This document shows, one piece after another, positions 7,881-15,620 of a stretch of DNA of 35,624 nt. Position numbers and translations under genes: made by a program. The notes under the pieces were generated by a model. That model was not told the origin of the DNA. It worked only from the letters and a program-made list of their open reading frames with translations, and made no database searches. This DNA is from Leuconostoc falkenbergense (GTDB taxonomy: Bacteria > Bacillota > Bacilli > Lactobacillales > Lactobacillaceae): positions 1 through 35,624 of the forward strand of contig NZ_BMBS01000020.1 in NCBI RefSeq assembly GCF_014634805.1, written 5' to 3'. Position 1 is the first letter of the stretch. Every line of letters starts with the position of its first letter.

Positions 7881-8540
7881 ATGACATTAGCAATCAAAAA
7901 TTTGACACATCAATATAACGCGCAGGAACGCCCTTTATATGAAAATGTTAATATGACATTTGAGCCCCGCACACTTTATAGTATTGTTGGTCAATCAGGC
8001 TCTGGTAAAACAACGTTGTTAAGCTTTTTGGCAGGTTTGGATACGCCATCCGAGGGAACAATTACACTAGATGATCAGGATATCTAATCTTATGGCTTAA
8101 CCAAATATCGGAACCAAAAAGTAGCCATTATATTTCAGGCTTACAATCTTCTAAATTATATGACTGCCGCTCAAAACGTTGCTTCGGCTTTATCAATGAC
8201 AAAATCCAAGCATACTGGGGATAAAGATTATATATACAGCACGCTTAATAAACTTGGCATTGACAGCTCACTGGCTGACAAAAATGTACAACAATTATCT
8301 GGTGGTCAGCAACAACGTGTCGCTATTGCCAGAGCGTTGGCAGTGGACGCCAAAATTGTTATTGCTGATGAGCCCACTGGTAATTTAGATGAAGAAAATA
8401 CACAAGAGGTGATTAGTATATTTCAAGAACTGGCTCACGAAGTTGGGAAAACAGTCATAATTGTTACTCACGAACCAAACGTTGCCAAAGCTGCTGATAT
8501 TCAAATCAGTCTCAAAAATCGTCAGTTTACAGTTGTTTGA
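7881..8540 (+). pseudogene. ABC transporter ATPase (LolD/MacB type) interrupted by a nonsense codon
   Basis: One continuous frame of 220 codons encodes a LolD/MacB-type ATPase, but codon 69 is TAA (8085-8087). Before it lie residues 1-68 with Walker A GQSGSGKT (37-44). After it, still in the same frame, come the Q-loop (FQAYNLLNY), the signature LSGGQQQR, Walker B IVIADEPTGNLD and the H-loop VTHE. A single substitution, for example CAA to TAA, would explain it. A restart at the ATG at 8160 would lack Walker A, and the first fragment lacks the signature, so neither part can work alone. The ribosome binding site AAAAGGAG is intact. Recent inactivation or a sequencing error are both possible. 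Confidence 0.85.
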
Positions 8541-8582
8541 ATCTACTATCATACGTATCGCCTTTATTACAATAAGCTTATA

Positions 8583-8619
8583 AAAAATGTCTGTTTTGAG
8601 TTTTCAAACAGGCATTTTT
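8583..8619. terminator. Bidirectional terminator after the ABC transporter operon
   Basis: AAAAATG-T-CTGTTTTGA pairs with TTCAAACAG-G-CATTTTT (one G-T wobble) around a 3-base loop. T or A runs flank both sides, so it can also stop antisense transcripts from the tRNA-Arg promoter. Confidence 0.85.
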
Positions 8620-8621
8620 AA

Positions 8622-8650
8622 TTGACAACCCTATCTTTTAAATGTATAGT
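8622..8650 (+). promoter_or_regulatory. Strong promoter of the first ECF S-component gene
   Basis: A perfect -35 TTGACA (8622-8627) and a -10 TATAGT (8645-8650) at 17-bp spacing. A small inverted repeat (ATGG ... CCAT) follows in the leader at 8653-8666. Confidence 0.8.
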
Positions 8651-8679
8651 ATATGGCATAAACCATTTAGGAGAATAAC

Positions 8680-9294
8680 ATGGGTACCAAAAAGACAAAA
8701 TATTTGGTTGTAACGACCTTTTTTATGGCTATTGTGCTAATTCAAATGATTGTACCATGGTTAGGAATGCTACCACTTGGCGCATTTGTTGTTGGCGCCT
8801 CTGCGACAATTATTCAGTTTACAGTCGCTATCGCGGCGATTATATTAGGGCCCAAGTATGGTGCATTTATTGGCGGTTTTTGGGGTGTATTATCATTTAT
8901 AAACGCGTTAACACATCCTGGTACGATTGGTTCATTGATGTTTCAAAACCCGTTGACAGCGATTGTACCAAGAGTCTTGGTTGGTTTGTTAGTTGGCTAT
9001 CTATTCAACACCTTATTCCGCAATCGTCAAGCAGGTACGAAGGTTTTGGGATTAGGCTTGCTAGGCTCGGTTGCTGCGATAGTTAACACAACGGGTGTCG
9101 TATTGTTGACAGCTTTTGGGTTCACCGTCATGCATACCAATTTTACTGGTATTCCGACACATGGTATCTTGCCTTGGTTAGTCGGTATTGTCTCATTTAA
9201 TGCAATTTTTGAAATGATAGTTGGTTTTATTGAAGTCGGCCTTGTTGCTGGTGTTTTGTTACTCATTGCAGAAAAAGCTGACATTAAAGGGTAA
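8680..9294 (+). CDS. ECF transporter S component, paralogue 1
   Basis: The 204-residue hydrophobic protein has about five to six membrane segments and the look of substrate-binding S components of group II energy-coupling-factor vitamin transporters, which share a common ATPase/EcfT module encoded elsewhere. The N-terminal helix with the TKYLVVTTFFMAI start resembles the region by which S components contact EcfT. The conserved stretch HPGTIGSLMFQNPLTAIVPR is shared with its neighbour. A vitamin such as pantothenate is possible but cannot be read from the sequence. AGGAG precedes the ATG. It is about 60 percent identical by eye, without gaps, to the next S component, indicating a tandem duplication. 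Confidence 0.75.
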   Translation: MGTKKTKYLVVTTFFMAIVLIQMIVPWLGMLPLGAFVVGASATIIQFTVAIAAIILGPKYGAFIGGFWGVLSFINALTHPGTIGSLMFQNPLTAIVPRVLVGLLVGYLFNTLFRNRQAGTKVLGLGLLGSVAAIVNTTGVVLLTAFGFTVMHTNFTGIPTHGILPWLVGIVSFNAIFEMIVGFIEVGLVAGVLLLIAEKADIKG

Positions 9295-9299
9295 TTAAA

Positions 9300-9372
<73 letters not shown>

Positions 9373-9383
9373 GGTACTCATAA

Positions 9384-9412
9384 ATTATACCGATTTTAGG
9401 CGATAAAAACAA
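9384..9412 (-). promoter_or_regulatory. Promoter of tRNA-Arg
   Basis: On the minus strand TTGTTT (9407-9412) and TATAAT (9384-9389) are 17 bp apart, with the start predicted a few bases before the mature tRNA 5' end. Confidence 0.75.
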
Positions 9413-9481
9413 ATATTATATTGAGAAATCTTCAATGGAATAATGTATACTAACAATAGATAAGTATAAGAGGTGATTATC

Positions 9482-10096
9482 ATGACCAATAATAAGACAA
9501 AATATTTGATTGTAGCGACCTTTTTTATGGCGATTATTTTGCTACAAGTGTTAGTGCCATGGCTCGGATACATTCCACTAGGCGCTGTGATTGTCGGCGC
9601 GCAGCCTACAATTATTCAATTTACTGTGGCACTAGCGGCTATCATTTTAGGTGGCAAGTGGGGTGCGTTCTTGGGTGGTTTTTGGGGTGTGATTACTTTA
9701 TGGCAAGCTTGGTCAACTCCTGGCACGATTGGTTCATTGATGTTTCAAAATCCTTTCACCGCGCTTGTTCCAAGAATTTTGATTGGTGCTGTTGTGGGCT
9801 GGTTATTTAATCGGTGGCTTCGTCAGAAAAAGGCTGGTTTGCGTACACTCGGTTTGGGTGCTTTAGGGGCATTATCTGCTCTCATCAATACAGTAGGTGT
9901 GGTATTATTCACAGTAGTAGGTTTTACAGTGATGAAAACCAATTTTACTGGTATTCCGAATCATAATTTGTTAGGATGGCTGGTTAGTCTCGTATCATTT
10001 AATAGTTTATTTGAAGTTATCACTGGTGTTATTCTTGTTACTTTTATTGGCAATGTTATAGTGCCAATGGCGCAAAGGGCTGGCCTTAATGGATAA
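9482..10096 (+). CDS. ECF transporter S component, paralogue 2
   Basis: This 204-residue protein is the same length as the S component just upstream and aligns with it without gaps. Shared blocks include TKYL-V-TFFMAI, TIIQFTVA-AAIILG, TPGTIGSLMFQNP and TNFTGIP. It should be a membrane S subunit of an ECF vitamin transporter. Differences cluster in WGVITLWQAWS and in the C-terminal half, which could mean a changed substrate. The start is the ATG at 9482, 5 bases after AGAGGTGA; the GTG at 9473 falls inside that site and is rejected. It has its own promoter region (TTGAGA 9421, TATACT 9446, spacing 19) and ends before a strong terminator. Confidence 0.75.
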   Translation: MTNNKTKYLIVATFFMAIILLQVLVPWLGYIPLGAVIVGAQPTIIQFTVALAAIILGGKWGAFLGGFWGVITLWQAWSTPGTIGSLMFQNPFTALVPRILIGAVVGWLFNRWLRQKKAGLRTLGLGALGALSALINTVGVVLFTVVGFTVMKTNFTGIPNHNLLGWLVSLVSFNSLFEVITGVILVTFIGNVIVPMAQRAGLNG

Positions 10097-10135
10097 AATA
10101 CAAAGCTTTGATGATCATCAACTTCGTGATAATAT

Positions 10136-10169
10136 AAAAAGTCAATTTCGATATTGAAATTGACTTTTT
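10136..10169. terminator. Bidirectional terminator between convergent genes
   Basis: AAAAAGTCAATTTC and GAAATTGACTTTTT form a 14-bp perfect stem with loop GATATT. It serves the second ECF S gene (+) and the Ser-rich membrane protein gene (-). Confidence 0.9.
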
Positions 10170-10172
10170 ATA

Positions 10173-10814
10173 TTATTGAAGTCCAGTTTGTGATTTGCTA
10201 CTAGCAATCAATTGGACGTTAGTTTCACTGCCACTCGGTGTAAATACAATGACCACTTTGGCGCCGCTTTGACTTTGCCACGTGGCATAGGCATATTGGT
10301 TATCGGCCGTCAAATAGGTTGGGGCGCCATAAGTTTGTTGAACGCTATCATACGAGACGCTACCTAAGCTTAAATTGTTATATGCTGAAAGTGTCCAATT
10401 ACCAACACTGGTTGCAACACTACTTGAAGTGGCACTTGATGAAACACTACTGCTGTTGGTTGAACTATCAACAGGTGCTTGTGTTGCATTTTGCTTTGCA
10501 CTATTAATAGCAGCCGCAACTTCGCTACTAGCACTCGCTGGTGCTTGTGCCACAGTCACAGTGCTTGAACTTTCAGCCGAAACAACTTCACTACTAGAAG
10601 ATACCATTGTAGTTTCTGAACTAGAGGTTGCTTTTTTTGCCGTCGTTTTTTTCTTTTTACTTGAACTGGTACTTGATGATGAAGTTGTTGTTTTGATGTT
10701 ATTTGATTGGTGTCCAAGAACTGTGAAACTGACAATCAACAGGACGACGATGATCACTAATGCAATAATTAAATTCCGCTTTTTGTGAGACTTTTTAAAG
10801 GGTTGACGCTGCAT
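10173..10814 (-). CDS. Membrane-anchored Ser-rich protein with a C-terminal SmpA/BLIP-like domain
   Basis: The 213-residue protein has a short basic cytoplasmic start (KKSHKKR), one membrane segment (about 14-34), a long Ser/Thr/Lys/Ala-rich linker (about 40-145) and a C-terminal globular domain of about 65 residues. That domain contains LSLGSVSYDSVQQTYGAP followed by an aromatic W-strand and a FTPSG turn, the pattern of SmpA/BLIP-type (DUF3862-like) repeats that sit outside the membrane and bind proteins. I chose the ATG at 10814 (GAAAGGAA upstream) over a TTG at 10874 that has no ribosome binding site. Function unknown; a cell-envelope role is inferred. Confidence 0.75.
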   Translation of the reverse strand: MQRQPFKKSHKKRNLIIALVIIVVLLIVSFTVLGHQSNNIKTTTSSSSTSSSKKKKTTAKKATSSSETTMVSSSSEVVSAESSSTVTVAQAPASASSEVAAAINSAKQNATQAPVDSSTNSSSVSSSATSSSVATSVGNWTLSAYNNLSLGSVSYDSVQQTYGAPTYLTADNQYAYATWQSQSGAKVVIVFTPSGSETNVQLIASSKSQTGLQ

Positions 10815-10923
10815 GAAAAATAAATTCCTTTCTGAAGTAGGGTGGCCATTGCCAATTATCTGATCCACTAGCAATAACCGAAAGTATGCTACACCAATAA
10901 TAACAGAAAATGAGAGAAAAGTA

Positions 10924-10932
10924 TGTTAAAAT
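10924..10932 (+). promoter_or_regulatory. Extended -10 promoter of rnjB
   Basis: TGTTAAAAT matches TGn-TAAAAT and lies about 145 bases before the rnjB start, giving a leader of roughly 140 nt. Confidence 0.5.
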
Positions 10933-10958
10933 AGAAACTAGTGACGTATCGAGACAAG

Positions 10959-11048
10959 CAACAAGGATGACCTCAGTGTTTTAAGACCAGTAGAATCCTG
11001 TTAAGATTTATACGAAAAAAGAAAAAGCAAACAACGTTGTTGCTTGCT
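10959..11048 (+). promoter_or_regulatory. Structured leader of rnjB (two hairpins)
   Basis: Hairpin 1 pairs CAACAAGGAT (10959-10968, one bulged A) with ATCCTGTT (10995-11002). Hairpin 2 pairs AGCAAACAAC (11026-11035) with GTTGCTTGCT (11039-11048) with one mismatch. Hairpin 2 has no T run on the plus strand, but on the minus strand it is followed by TTTTTCTTTTTT, so it can also act as a terminator for antisense transcripts. Confidence 0.4.
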
Positions 11049-11078
11049 ATTTTCCAATACCATTTATAAGGAAGAATT

Positions 11079-12926
11079 ATGACTAATTTAAGTATTATTC
11101 CGTTTGGCGGAGTCCGTGAAAACGGGAAAAACATGTATGCTGTGACTGTGAATGACGAAATTTTTATTTTAGATGCTGGGTTGAAATATCCTGAAACTGA
11201 TCAACTCGGTGTGGATGTGGTTGTACCAGATTTTGAGTATTTAATCAAAAATACAGATAAAATTGCTGGTGTATTTTTATCACATGGACACGCTGATGCG
11301 ATTGGGGCATTACCTTATTTTCTGCAACAAGTAAATGTGCCAATATTTGGTTCTGAGTTAACGATTGAATTAGCTAAACTGGCTATCAAGGAGCAAGACG
11401 CCTTAAAAGATTACGACGATTATCATATTGTCAATGAAAAAACGGAAATTGATTTTGGCGATGTCAAGGTATCATTTTTCAATACTACACACTCAATTCC
11501 AGAATCGCTAGGGATTGTGCTAGGGACTGAATACGGGCAAGTTGTATATACTGGCGATTTCAAATTCGACCAAACTGCTGAAAGTTACTATCGGACAGAT
11601 ATTGCACGTCTAGTTGAAGTTGGGCAAAGTAAAGTTTTGGCATTGTTGGCCGATGCGGCTGGTACAGAAGGTGGCGCTGACTCAGTTAATGAATCGAAAA
11701 TTGGCGATTATATCTTAGAGACTTTCCGAGACAATAAAAAGAAGCGTATTATTGTTGCTGCAGTTGCCTCAAACATTCAAAGAATTCAGCAAGTAATCAA
11801 TGCCACTGCTGCAACAAAACGGCAACTGGTTTTGTCAGGGAACGATATTGAAAATGTCGTGAGAACAGCAATTCGTTTGAAAAAGTTGGATTTGCCAATC
11901 CCTGAAAATAAGCTTTTTGTGAATTTGAAAAATGCCAAAAATTTGGCAGCTGGTCAAACCGTCATTCTAGAAACCGGTCGAATGGGAGAACCAATTAAAC
12001 ATTTGAATCGTATGGCTAATGGCGAGGATAAGTATGTTCATATTGGCGAAGAGGACTTAGTGTTTATAACAACGACGCCTTCAACTGCAATGGAGGGTGT
12101 TGTTGCGAAGACACGTGATATGCTGTTTAAGCAGGGAGCAGATGTTAAGCAGATCAGTAATGATATGCGGTCAAGTGGTCATGCCTCACGAAATGATTTA
12201 CAAATGATGATTAACATTATGCAACCAGAGTATTTTATGCCTATTCAAGGTGAGTATCGCGTGATGACGGCCGCAAAAGACGCTGCTGAAGAAGTCAATA
12301 TTCCCGAAGACCATATCATGATGGCTATGAAAGGTGATCAATTCAAATGGTTAGATGATCACTTTGAGTTACAAGATTCATTTACAATTGGTGAAACACT
12401 AATTGATGGCGCTGGTATTGGGGATATAGGGAATGTGGTTCTACGTGATAGACGCATTTTATCTGAAGATGGTATTTTTGTTTCTGTTGTGACGATTGAT
12501 CGTAAAAAACGGCAAGTTGTTTCAAAACCTAAGCTGACGTCGCGTGGTTTTGTCTATGTTAAAGCAAACCGTGACTTAATGAAAGAAGCTTCAGACTTGA
12601 CGATTAAACAAATTGAAGACTACCTCAATAATACGAAGAATTTTGACTGGAATGAGCTGAAAAATAGTGTTCGAGAAGTACTTTCAAGATTCTTGTTTGA
12701 ACAGACTCGTCGTCGCCCAATGGTGATGCCCGTGGTAATGGAAGTTAATCAAAACAGACGACCAAATAACCATAAGTCAACGGCGACACAGTCTGGTGCA
12801 CAATCAAATAAGCGCCAAACACCAAAAAAACCAAATAATCCCAATGTTACTAAGGTGACAAAGGCTGTTAAGAAAGGACCACGTCGTCCAAACAATCGCC
12901 GTCCGCAACCTAAAGCGGCTGAATAA
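11079..12926 (+). CDS. rnjB: Ribonuclease J2-like protein (metallo-beta-lactamase/beta-CASP RNase)
   Basis: The 615-residue protein has the RNase J layout: beta-lactamase core, inserted beta-CASP domain, SSGHASRNDLQ motif with QPEYFMPIQGEYR, and a C-terminal domain with a Lys/Arg/Pro/Asn-rich tail (about 560-615) that probably binds RNA. It resembles J2 rather than J1: motif 2 reads HGHADAIG (69-76), where J1 has HGHEDHIG, so one metal-binding His is Ala74. DIENVVRTAIRLKKL and SGHAS are also J2-like. Asp73, His138 and Asp160 remain. J2 proteins have weak activity and act in a complex with J1 in mRNA decay and 5' processing. AAGGAAG precedes the ATG. Single gene, with a leader and a terminator. 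Confidence 0.88.
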   Translation: MTNLSIIPFGGVRENGKNMYAVTVNDEIFILDAGLKYPETDQLGVDVVVPDFEYLIKNTDKIAGVFLSHGHADAIGALPYFLQQVNVPIFGSELTIELAKLAIKEQDALKDYDDYHIVNEKTEIDFGDVKVSFFNTTHSIPESLGIVLGTEYGQVVYTGDFKFDQTAESYYRTDIARLVEVGQSKVLALLADAAGTEGGADSVNESKIGDYILETFRDNKKKRIIVAAVASNIQRIQQVINATAATKRQLVLSGNDIENVVRTAIRLKKLDLPIPENKLFVNLKNAKNLAAGQTVILETGRMGEPIKHLNRMANGEDKYVHIGEEDLVFITTTPSTAMEGVVAKTRDMLFKQGADVKQISNDMRSSGHASRNDLQMMINIMQPEYFMPIQGEYRVMTAAKDAAEEVNIPEDHIMMAMKGDQFKWLDDHFELQDSFTIGETLIDGAGIGDIGNVVLRDRRILSEDGIFVSVVTIDRKKRQVVSKPKLTSRGFVYVKANRDLMKEASDLTIKQIEDYLNNTKNFDWNELKNSVREVLSRFLFEQTRRRPMVMPVVMEVNQNRRPNNHKSTATQSGAQSNKRQTPKKPNNPNVTKVTKAVKKGPRRPNNRRPQPKAAE

Positions 12927-12932
12927 CAAAAA

Positions 12933-12958
12933 TCCCAACTCAAGTGAGTTGGGTTTTT
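12933..12958 (+). terminator. Terminator of rnjB
   Basis: CCCAACTC (12934-12941) and GAGTTGGG (12946-12953) pair around a 4-base loop, followed by five T. Confidence 0.85.
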
Positions 12959-13022
12959 GACTAATCAAGAAAGGAGTATCGTAACAATTATGAGTTGAGT
13001 TTTAATTGTCATAATTTGTTAT

Positions 13023-13958
13023 GTGACCGAAAAAATGACTGACCATATTACGCCAGAAACACAGGAACTTATTAACCGTGCGCAGGTGGAAATGAAACAA
13101 GAAAACTGGCACGATGCAGCAGAAACACTGGCTGATTTATATGAAAGTTTGCAGACTTTTGATATTAACAATCGCTTAGTGACAGCCTTATTTATGGATG
13201 AACAATATCAATTAGCATCTTCTTATGCTGACGATTTTTTGGCAGAATATCTCGATGATGAAACACATTTTCGCATGATAGTTGCACTGGCAGTCCAAAA
13301 TCAGAGCTTTGTTTATGCGCAACAATTGGCGATGTTATGGGATGATGAACAGACACAGTCAGAAATTTTAGATGAAATCAGAACGGCTGAAAATCATGCG
13401 AAAGAAACAATGGCAACAACTTTAGCAACGATTAGTCGTCAGTTTTATCACATGAGCGACTACGACTTGGATGCGCAACGTAATCGTTACGAGGCTGCTA
13501 GAAGGCTACCGGTGGCTGATTTTGTTATCGGCGCTAAATTTTTATTAGTTGATCCATTTGCCTTGCCGCTAATACGCGCAACTTTGTTAGAAGATTTACA
13601 AAAGCTAGATATTCAAGAACCCGTTCAATATCGCTGGTTAGATGAACAACTTTACACTATCCGTCTTGACCAAATTAATCCATTGACGAGTTCCGAAGTT
13701 TTTGAAAAAATTGCGACATTAATTGACGATCGATTGGGTCAAGAAGATCCTGTAGCGTTGGAAATGTTAGCCCATCAAATGAGATTAGAGCTAACACTTT
13801 TGTACCCACAAACTGACGACGTGATTATTGATGCTGACAGCTGGGTTGATAGCAGTCTAGATCACTACTATGGACAATCAAATCATACTGAAGTTGGACT
13901 GCAAAAATATTGGCATGATAAAGTAAATGAAATTACAAACAGCTTTTTTGAAAATTAA
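13023..13958 (+). CDS. TPR-like cytosolic protein of unknown function
   Basis: The protein (311 residues from GTG 13023, 307 from ATG 13035) is acidic, almost entirely helical and has no signal or membrane segment. The N-terminal 110 residues look like tetratricopeptide-type helical pairs (QENWHDAAETLADLYESL and the following EQYQLASSYADDFLAEY). I cannot assign a function. The start is uncertain: neither start has a ribosome binding site, while a good AAGGAG (12971-12976) is followed by an ATG-AGT-TGA mini frame at 12990. It sits between rnjB and tuf, ends right before the tuf promoter, and no terminator separates them. Confidence 0.75.
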   Translation: MTEKMTDHITPETQELINRAQVEMKQENWHDAAETLADLYESLQTFDINNRLVTALFMDEQYQLASSYADDFLAEYLDDETHFRMIVALAVQNQSFVYAQQLAMLWDDEQTQSEILDEIRTAENHAKETMATTLATISRQFYHMSDYDLDAQRNRYEAARRLPVADFVIGAKFLLVDPFALPLIRATLLEDLQKLDIQEPVQYRWLDEQLYTIRLDQINPLTSSEVFEKIATLIDDRLGQEDPVALEMLAHQMRLELTLLYPQTDDVIIDADSWVDSSLDHYYGQSNHTEVGLQKYWHDKVNEITNSFFEN

Positions 13959-13961
13959 TGT

Positions 13962-13998
13962 TAAAAGTGTTTACATTTTCTTAATAAGTCGGTATAAT
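13962..13998 (+). promoter_or_regulatory. tuf promoter with a cre-like sequence over the -35
   Basis: TTTACA (13970-13975) and TATAAT (13993-13998) at 17-bp spacing make a strong promoter. The 14-mer TAAAAGTGTTTACA (13962-13975) covers the -35 and is close to, but two bases off, the CcpA cre consensus. Nearly the same 19 bases recur at the uspA promoter. Confidence 0.75.
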
Positions 13999-14078
13999 AA
14001 TTTTTGGCTTCAAGAGCCGGAAAAATGCAAGTTACTTGTTGTCTTTTGACGGCTTGCGTTGTAAAATATATTTATAAA

Positions 14079-14103
14079 CATTTTTCAGAATTACTGAAAA
14101 ATG
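14079..14103 (+). promoter_or_regulatory. Perfect hairpin next to the tuf ribosome binding site
   Basis: CATTTTTCAG (14079-14088) and CTGAAAAATG (14094-14103) pair perfectly over 10 bp with loop AATTA. The stem ends 6 bases before the GGAGG at 14110. No T run follows, so it is not a terminator; it may stabilise the message or expose the ribosome binding site. Confidence 0.55.
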
Positions 14104-14122
14104 AATTTTGGAGGAAACTACA

Positions 14123-15310
14123 TTGGCTAAGGAAACTTACGTTCGCACTAAGCCCCACGTTAACATTGGTACTATTGGACACGTCGATCACGGAAAGACG
14201 ACTTTGACTGCTGCTATTTCAAAGGTATTGTCTGAAAAGCAAGGTAAAGTAGCAACTGATTTTGCTGAAATTGATAACGCGCCTGAAGAAAAAGAACGTG
14301 GTATCACTATTAACACTTCTCACATCGAATACGAAACTGAGAAGCGTCACTATGCCCACATTGATGCCCCAGGTCACGCGGATTACGTTAAAAACATGAT
14401 CACTGGTGCCGCTCAAATGGATGGTGCTATTTTGGTTGTCGCTGCAACTGATGGTCCTATGCCACAAACGCGTGAACACATCTTGTTGGCACGTCAAGTT
14501 GGTGTTGACTATCTTGTTGTGTTCTTGAACAAGACAGACTTGGTTGATGATGAAGAATTGATCGACTTGGTTGAAATGGAAGTTCGTGAACTTTTGTCTG
14601 AATATGAATTCCCTGGTGATGATATTCCTGTTATCAAGGGTTCAGCATTGAAGGCTTTGGAAGGTGACCCTGAACAAGTTAAGGTTATCGAAGAATTGAT
14701 GGATACTGTTGATTCATACATTCCAGAACCAAAGCGCGAAACTGACAAGCCTTTCTTGATGCCTGTCGAAGACGTCTTCACAATTACTGGTCGTGGAACA
14801 GTTGCTTCTGGTCGTGTTGACCGTGGTGTATTGACTACTGGTACTGAAGTTGAAATCGTTGGTTTGAAGGATGAAGTTAAGAAGACTACTGTAACTGGTA
14901 TCGAAATGTTCCGTAAGACTTTGGAAGAAGCTCAAGCGGGTGACAACATTGGTGCATTGTTGCGTGGTGTTGATCGTAACGAAATCGAACGTGGTCAAGT
15001 TTTGGCAAAGCCAGGTTCAATTCAAACACACAAGAAGTTCAAAGCCGAAGTTTATGTTTTGAGCAAAGAAGAAGGTGGTCGTCACACACCATTCTTTACA
15101 AACTACCGTCCACAATTCTACTTCCACACAACAGATGTTACTGGTGTTGTTGAGTTGCCAGAAGGTGTTGAAATGGTTATGCCTGGTGACCAAGTGACAT
15201 TCGAAATCGAATTGATCTCACCAGTTGCCATCGAACAAGGTTTGAAGTTTACTGTTCGTGAAGGTGGCCACACTGTTGGTGCCGGTACAGTTACTGAAAT
15301 CGAAGACTAA
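14123..15310 (+). CDS. tuf: Elongation factor Tu, TTG start
   Basis: EF-Tu brings aminoacyl-tRNA to the ribosome as a GTP complex. The 395-residue product begins [19 protein letters not shown] and has G1 GHVDHGKT (19-26), G2 [14 protein letters not shown]3 DAPGH, G4 NKTD, G5 GSALKALEG, then the two beta-barrel domains ending in [16 protein letters not shown]. The start is TTG at 14123, 8 bases after a strong GGAGG; an earlier in-frame TTG at 14108 overlaps that site and is rejected. No ATG fits. Codon use is strongly biased (CGT, GGT, AAG, GAA), as expected for high expression. It has its own promoter, a leader of about 115 nt and a strong terminator. Confidence 0.98.
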   Translation: MAKETYVRTKPHVNIGTIGHVDHGKTTLTAAISKVLSEKQGKVATDFAEIDNAPEEKERGITINTSHIEYETEKRHYAHIDAPGHADYVKNMITGAAQMDGAILVVAATDGPMPQTREHILLARQVGVDYLVVFLNKTDLVDDEELIDLVEMEVRELLSEYEFPGDDIPVIKGSALKALEGDPEQVKVIEELMDTVDSYIPEPKRETDKPFLMPVEDVFTITGRGTVASGRVDRGVLTTGTEVEIVGLKDEVKKTTVTGIEMFRKTLEEAQAGDNIGALLRGVDRNEIERGQVLAKPGSIQTHKKFKAEVYVLSKEEGGRHTPFFTNYRPQFYFHTTDVTGVVELPEGVEMVMPGDQVTFEIELISPVAIEQGLKFTVREGGHTVGAGTVTEIED

Positions 15311-15325
15311 TATTATTAGTTTTAC

Positions 15326-15355
15326 AAGGACATGCATTGCGTGTCCTTTTTTTTT
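15326..15355 (+). terminator. Terminator of tuf
   Basis: AAGGACATGC (15326-15335) pairs with GCGTGTCCTT (15339-15348) with one G-T, loop ATT, then a long T run. Confidence 0.9.
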
Positions 15356-15389
15356 ATAAAAAAACAAGTATGCTATTGCATACTTGTTT
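15356..15389 (-). terminator. Terminator of the 45-aa gene
   Basis: AAACAAGTATGC (15362-15373) and GCATACTTGTTT (15378-15389) form a perfect 12-bp stem; on the minus strand it is followed by a T run. Confidence 0.85.
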
Positions 15390-15396
15390 GGTGTGA

Positions 15397-15534
15397 TTAT
15401 TTATGTGTCTCAGTCTCGCTGTCTCGTCCTAAAGCAGCTGTTCGTGCAACATCATCTTCCTTTTCATTTGGTAAAATGAATAAGTCATCTATCGGGGTTG
15501 TTTGTGTTTCTTCACGATTAACAATTTTTGCCAT
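15397..15534 (-). CDS. Small acidic hypothetical protein, 45 residues
   Basis: The minus strand encodes 45 residues starting MAKIVNREETQTTPIDDLFI and ending SETETHK. A near-perfect ribosome binding site GGAGGAT lies 5 bases before the ATG, and a 12-bp terminator follows the TAA by 8 bases, so this has the full signature of a real gene. The product is hydrophilic and acidic, without a signal, membrane segment or cysteine pair. Its function is unknown and I recognise no family. It is convergent with tuf and divergent from the ABC ATPase gene at 15674, sharing an AT-rich region of about 140 bp. Confidence 0.75.
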   Translation of the reverse strand: MAKIVNREETQTTPIDDLFILPNEKEDDVARTAALGRDSETETHK

Positions 15535-15620
15535 TATGATCCTCCACTTTTTCTTAATTTTACATTATTTTTTATGCAAAAATATACATTTTATTCAAAT
15601 TATTATGTATATAAACTGCA

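Noticed and set aside
8085-8160. Programmed frameshift or two separate small ABC genes
   Set aside because: Both parts are in the same frame, with only one stop codon between them, and each lacks essential motifs. A nonsense mutation is the simpler reading.
10375-10788. 137-codon frame opposite the Ser-rich protein gene
   Set aside because: Its Leu/Val-rich product is the mirror of Ser/Thr codons on the real strand. The same holds for the frame at 30630-30953 opposite the NlpC/P60 linker.
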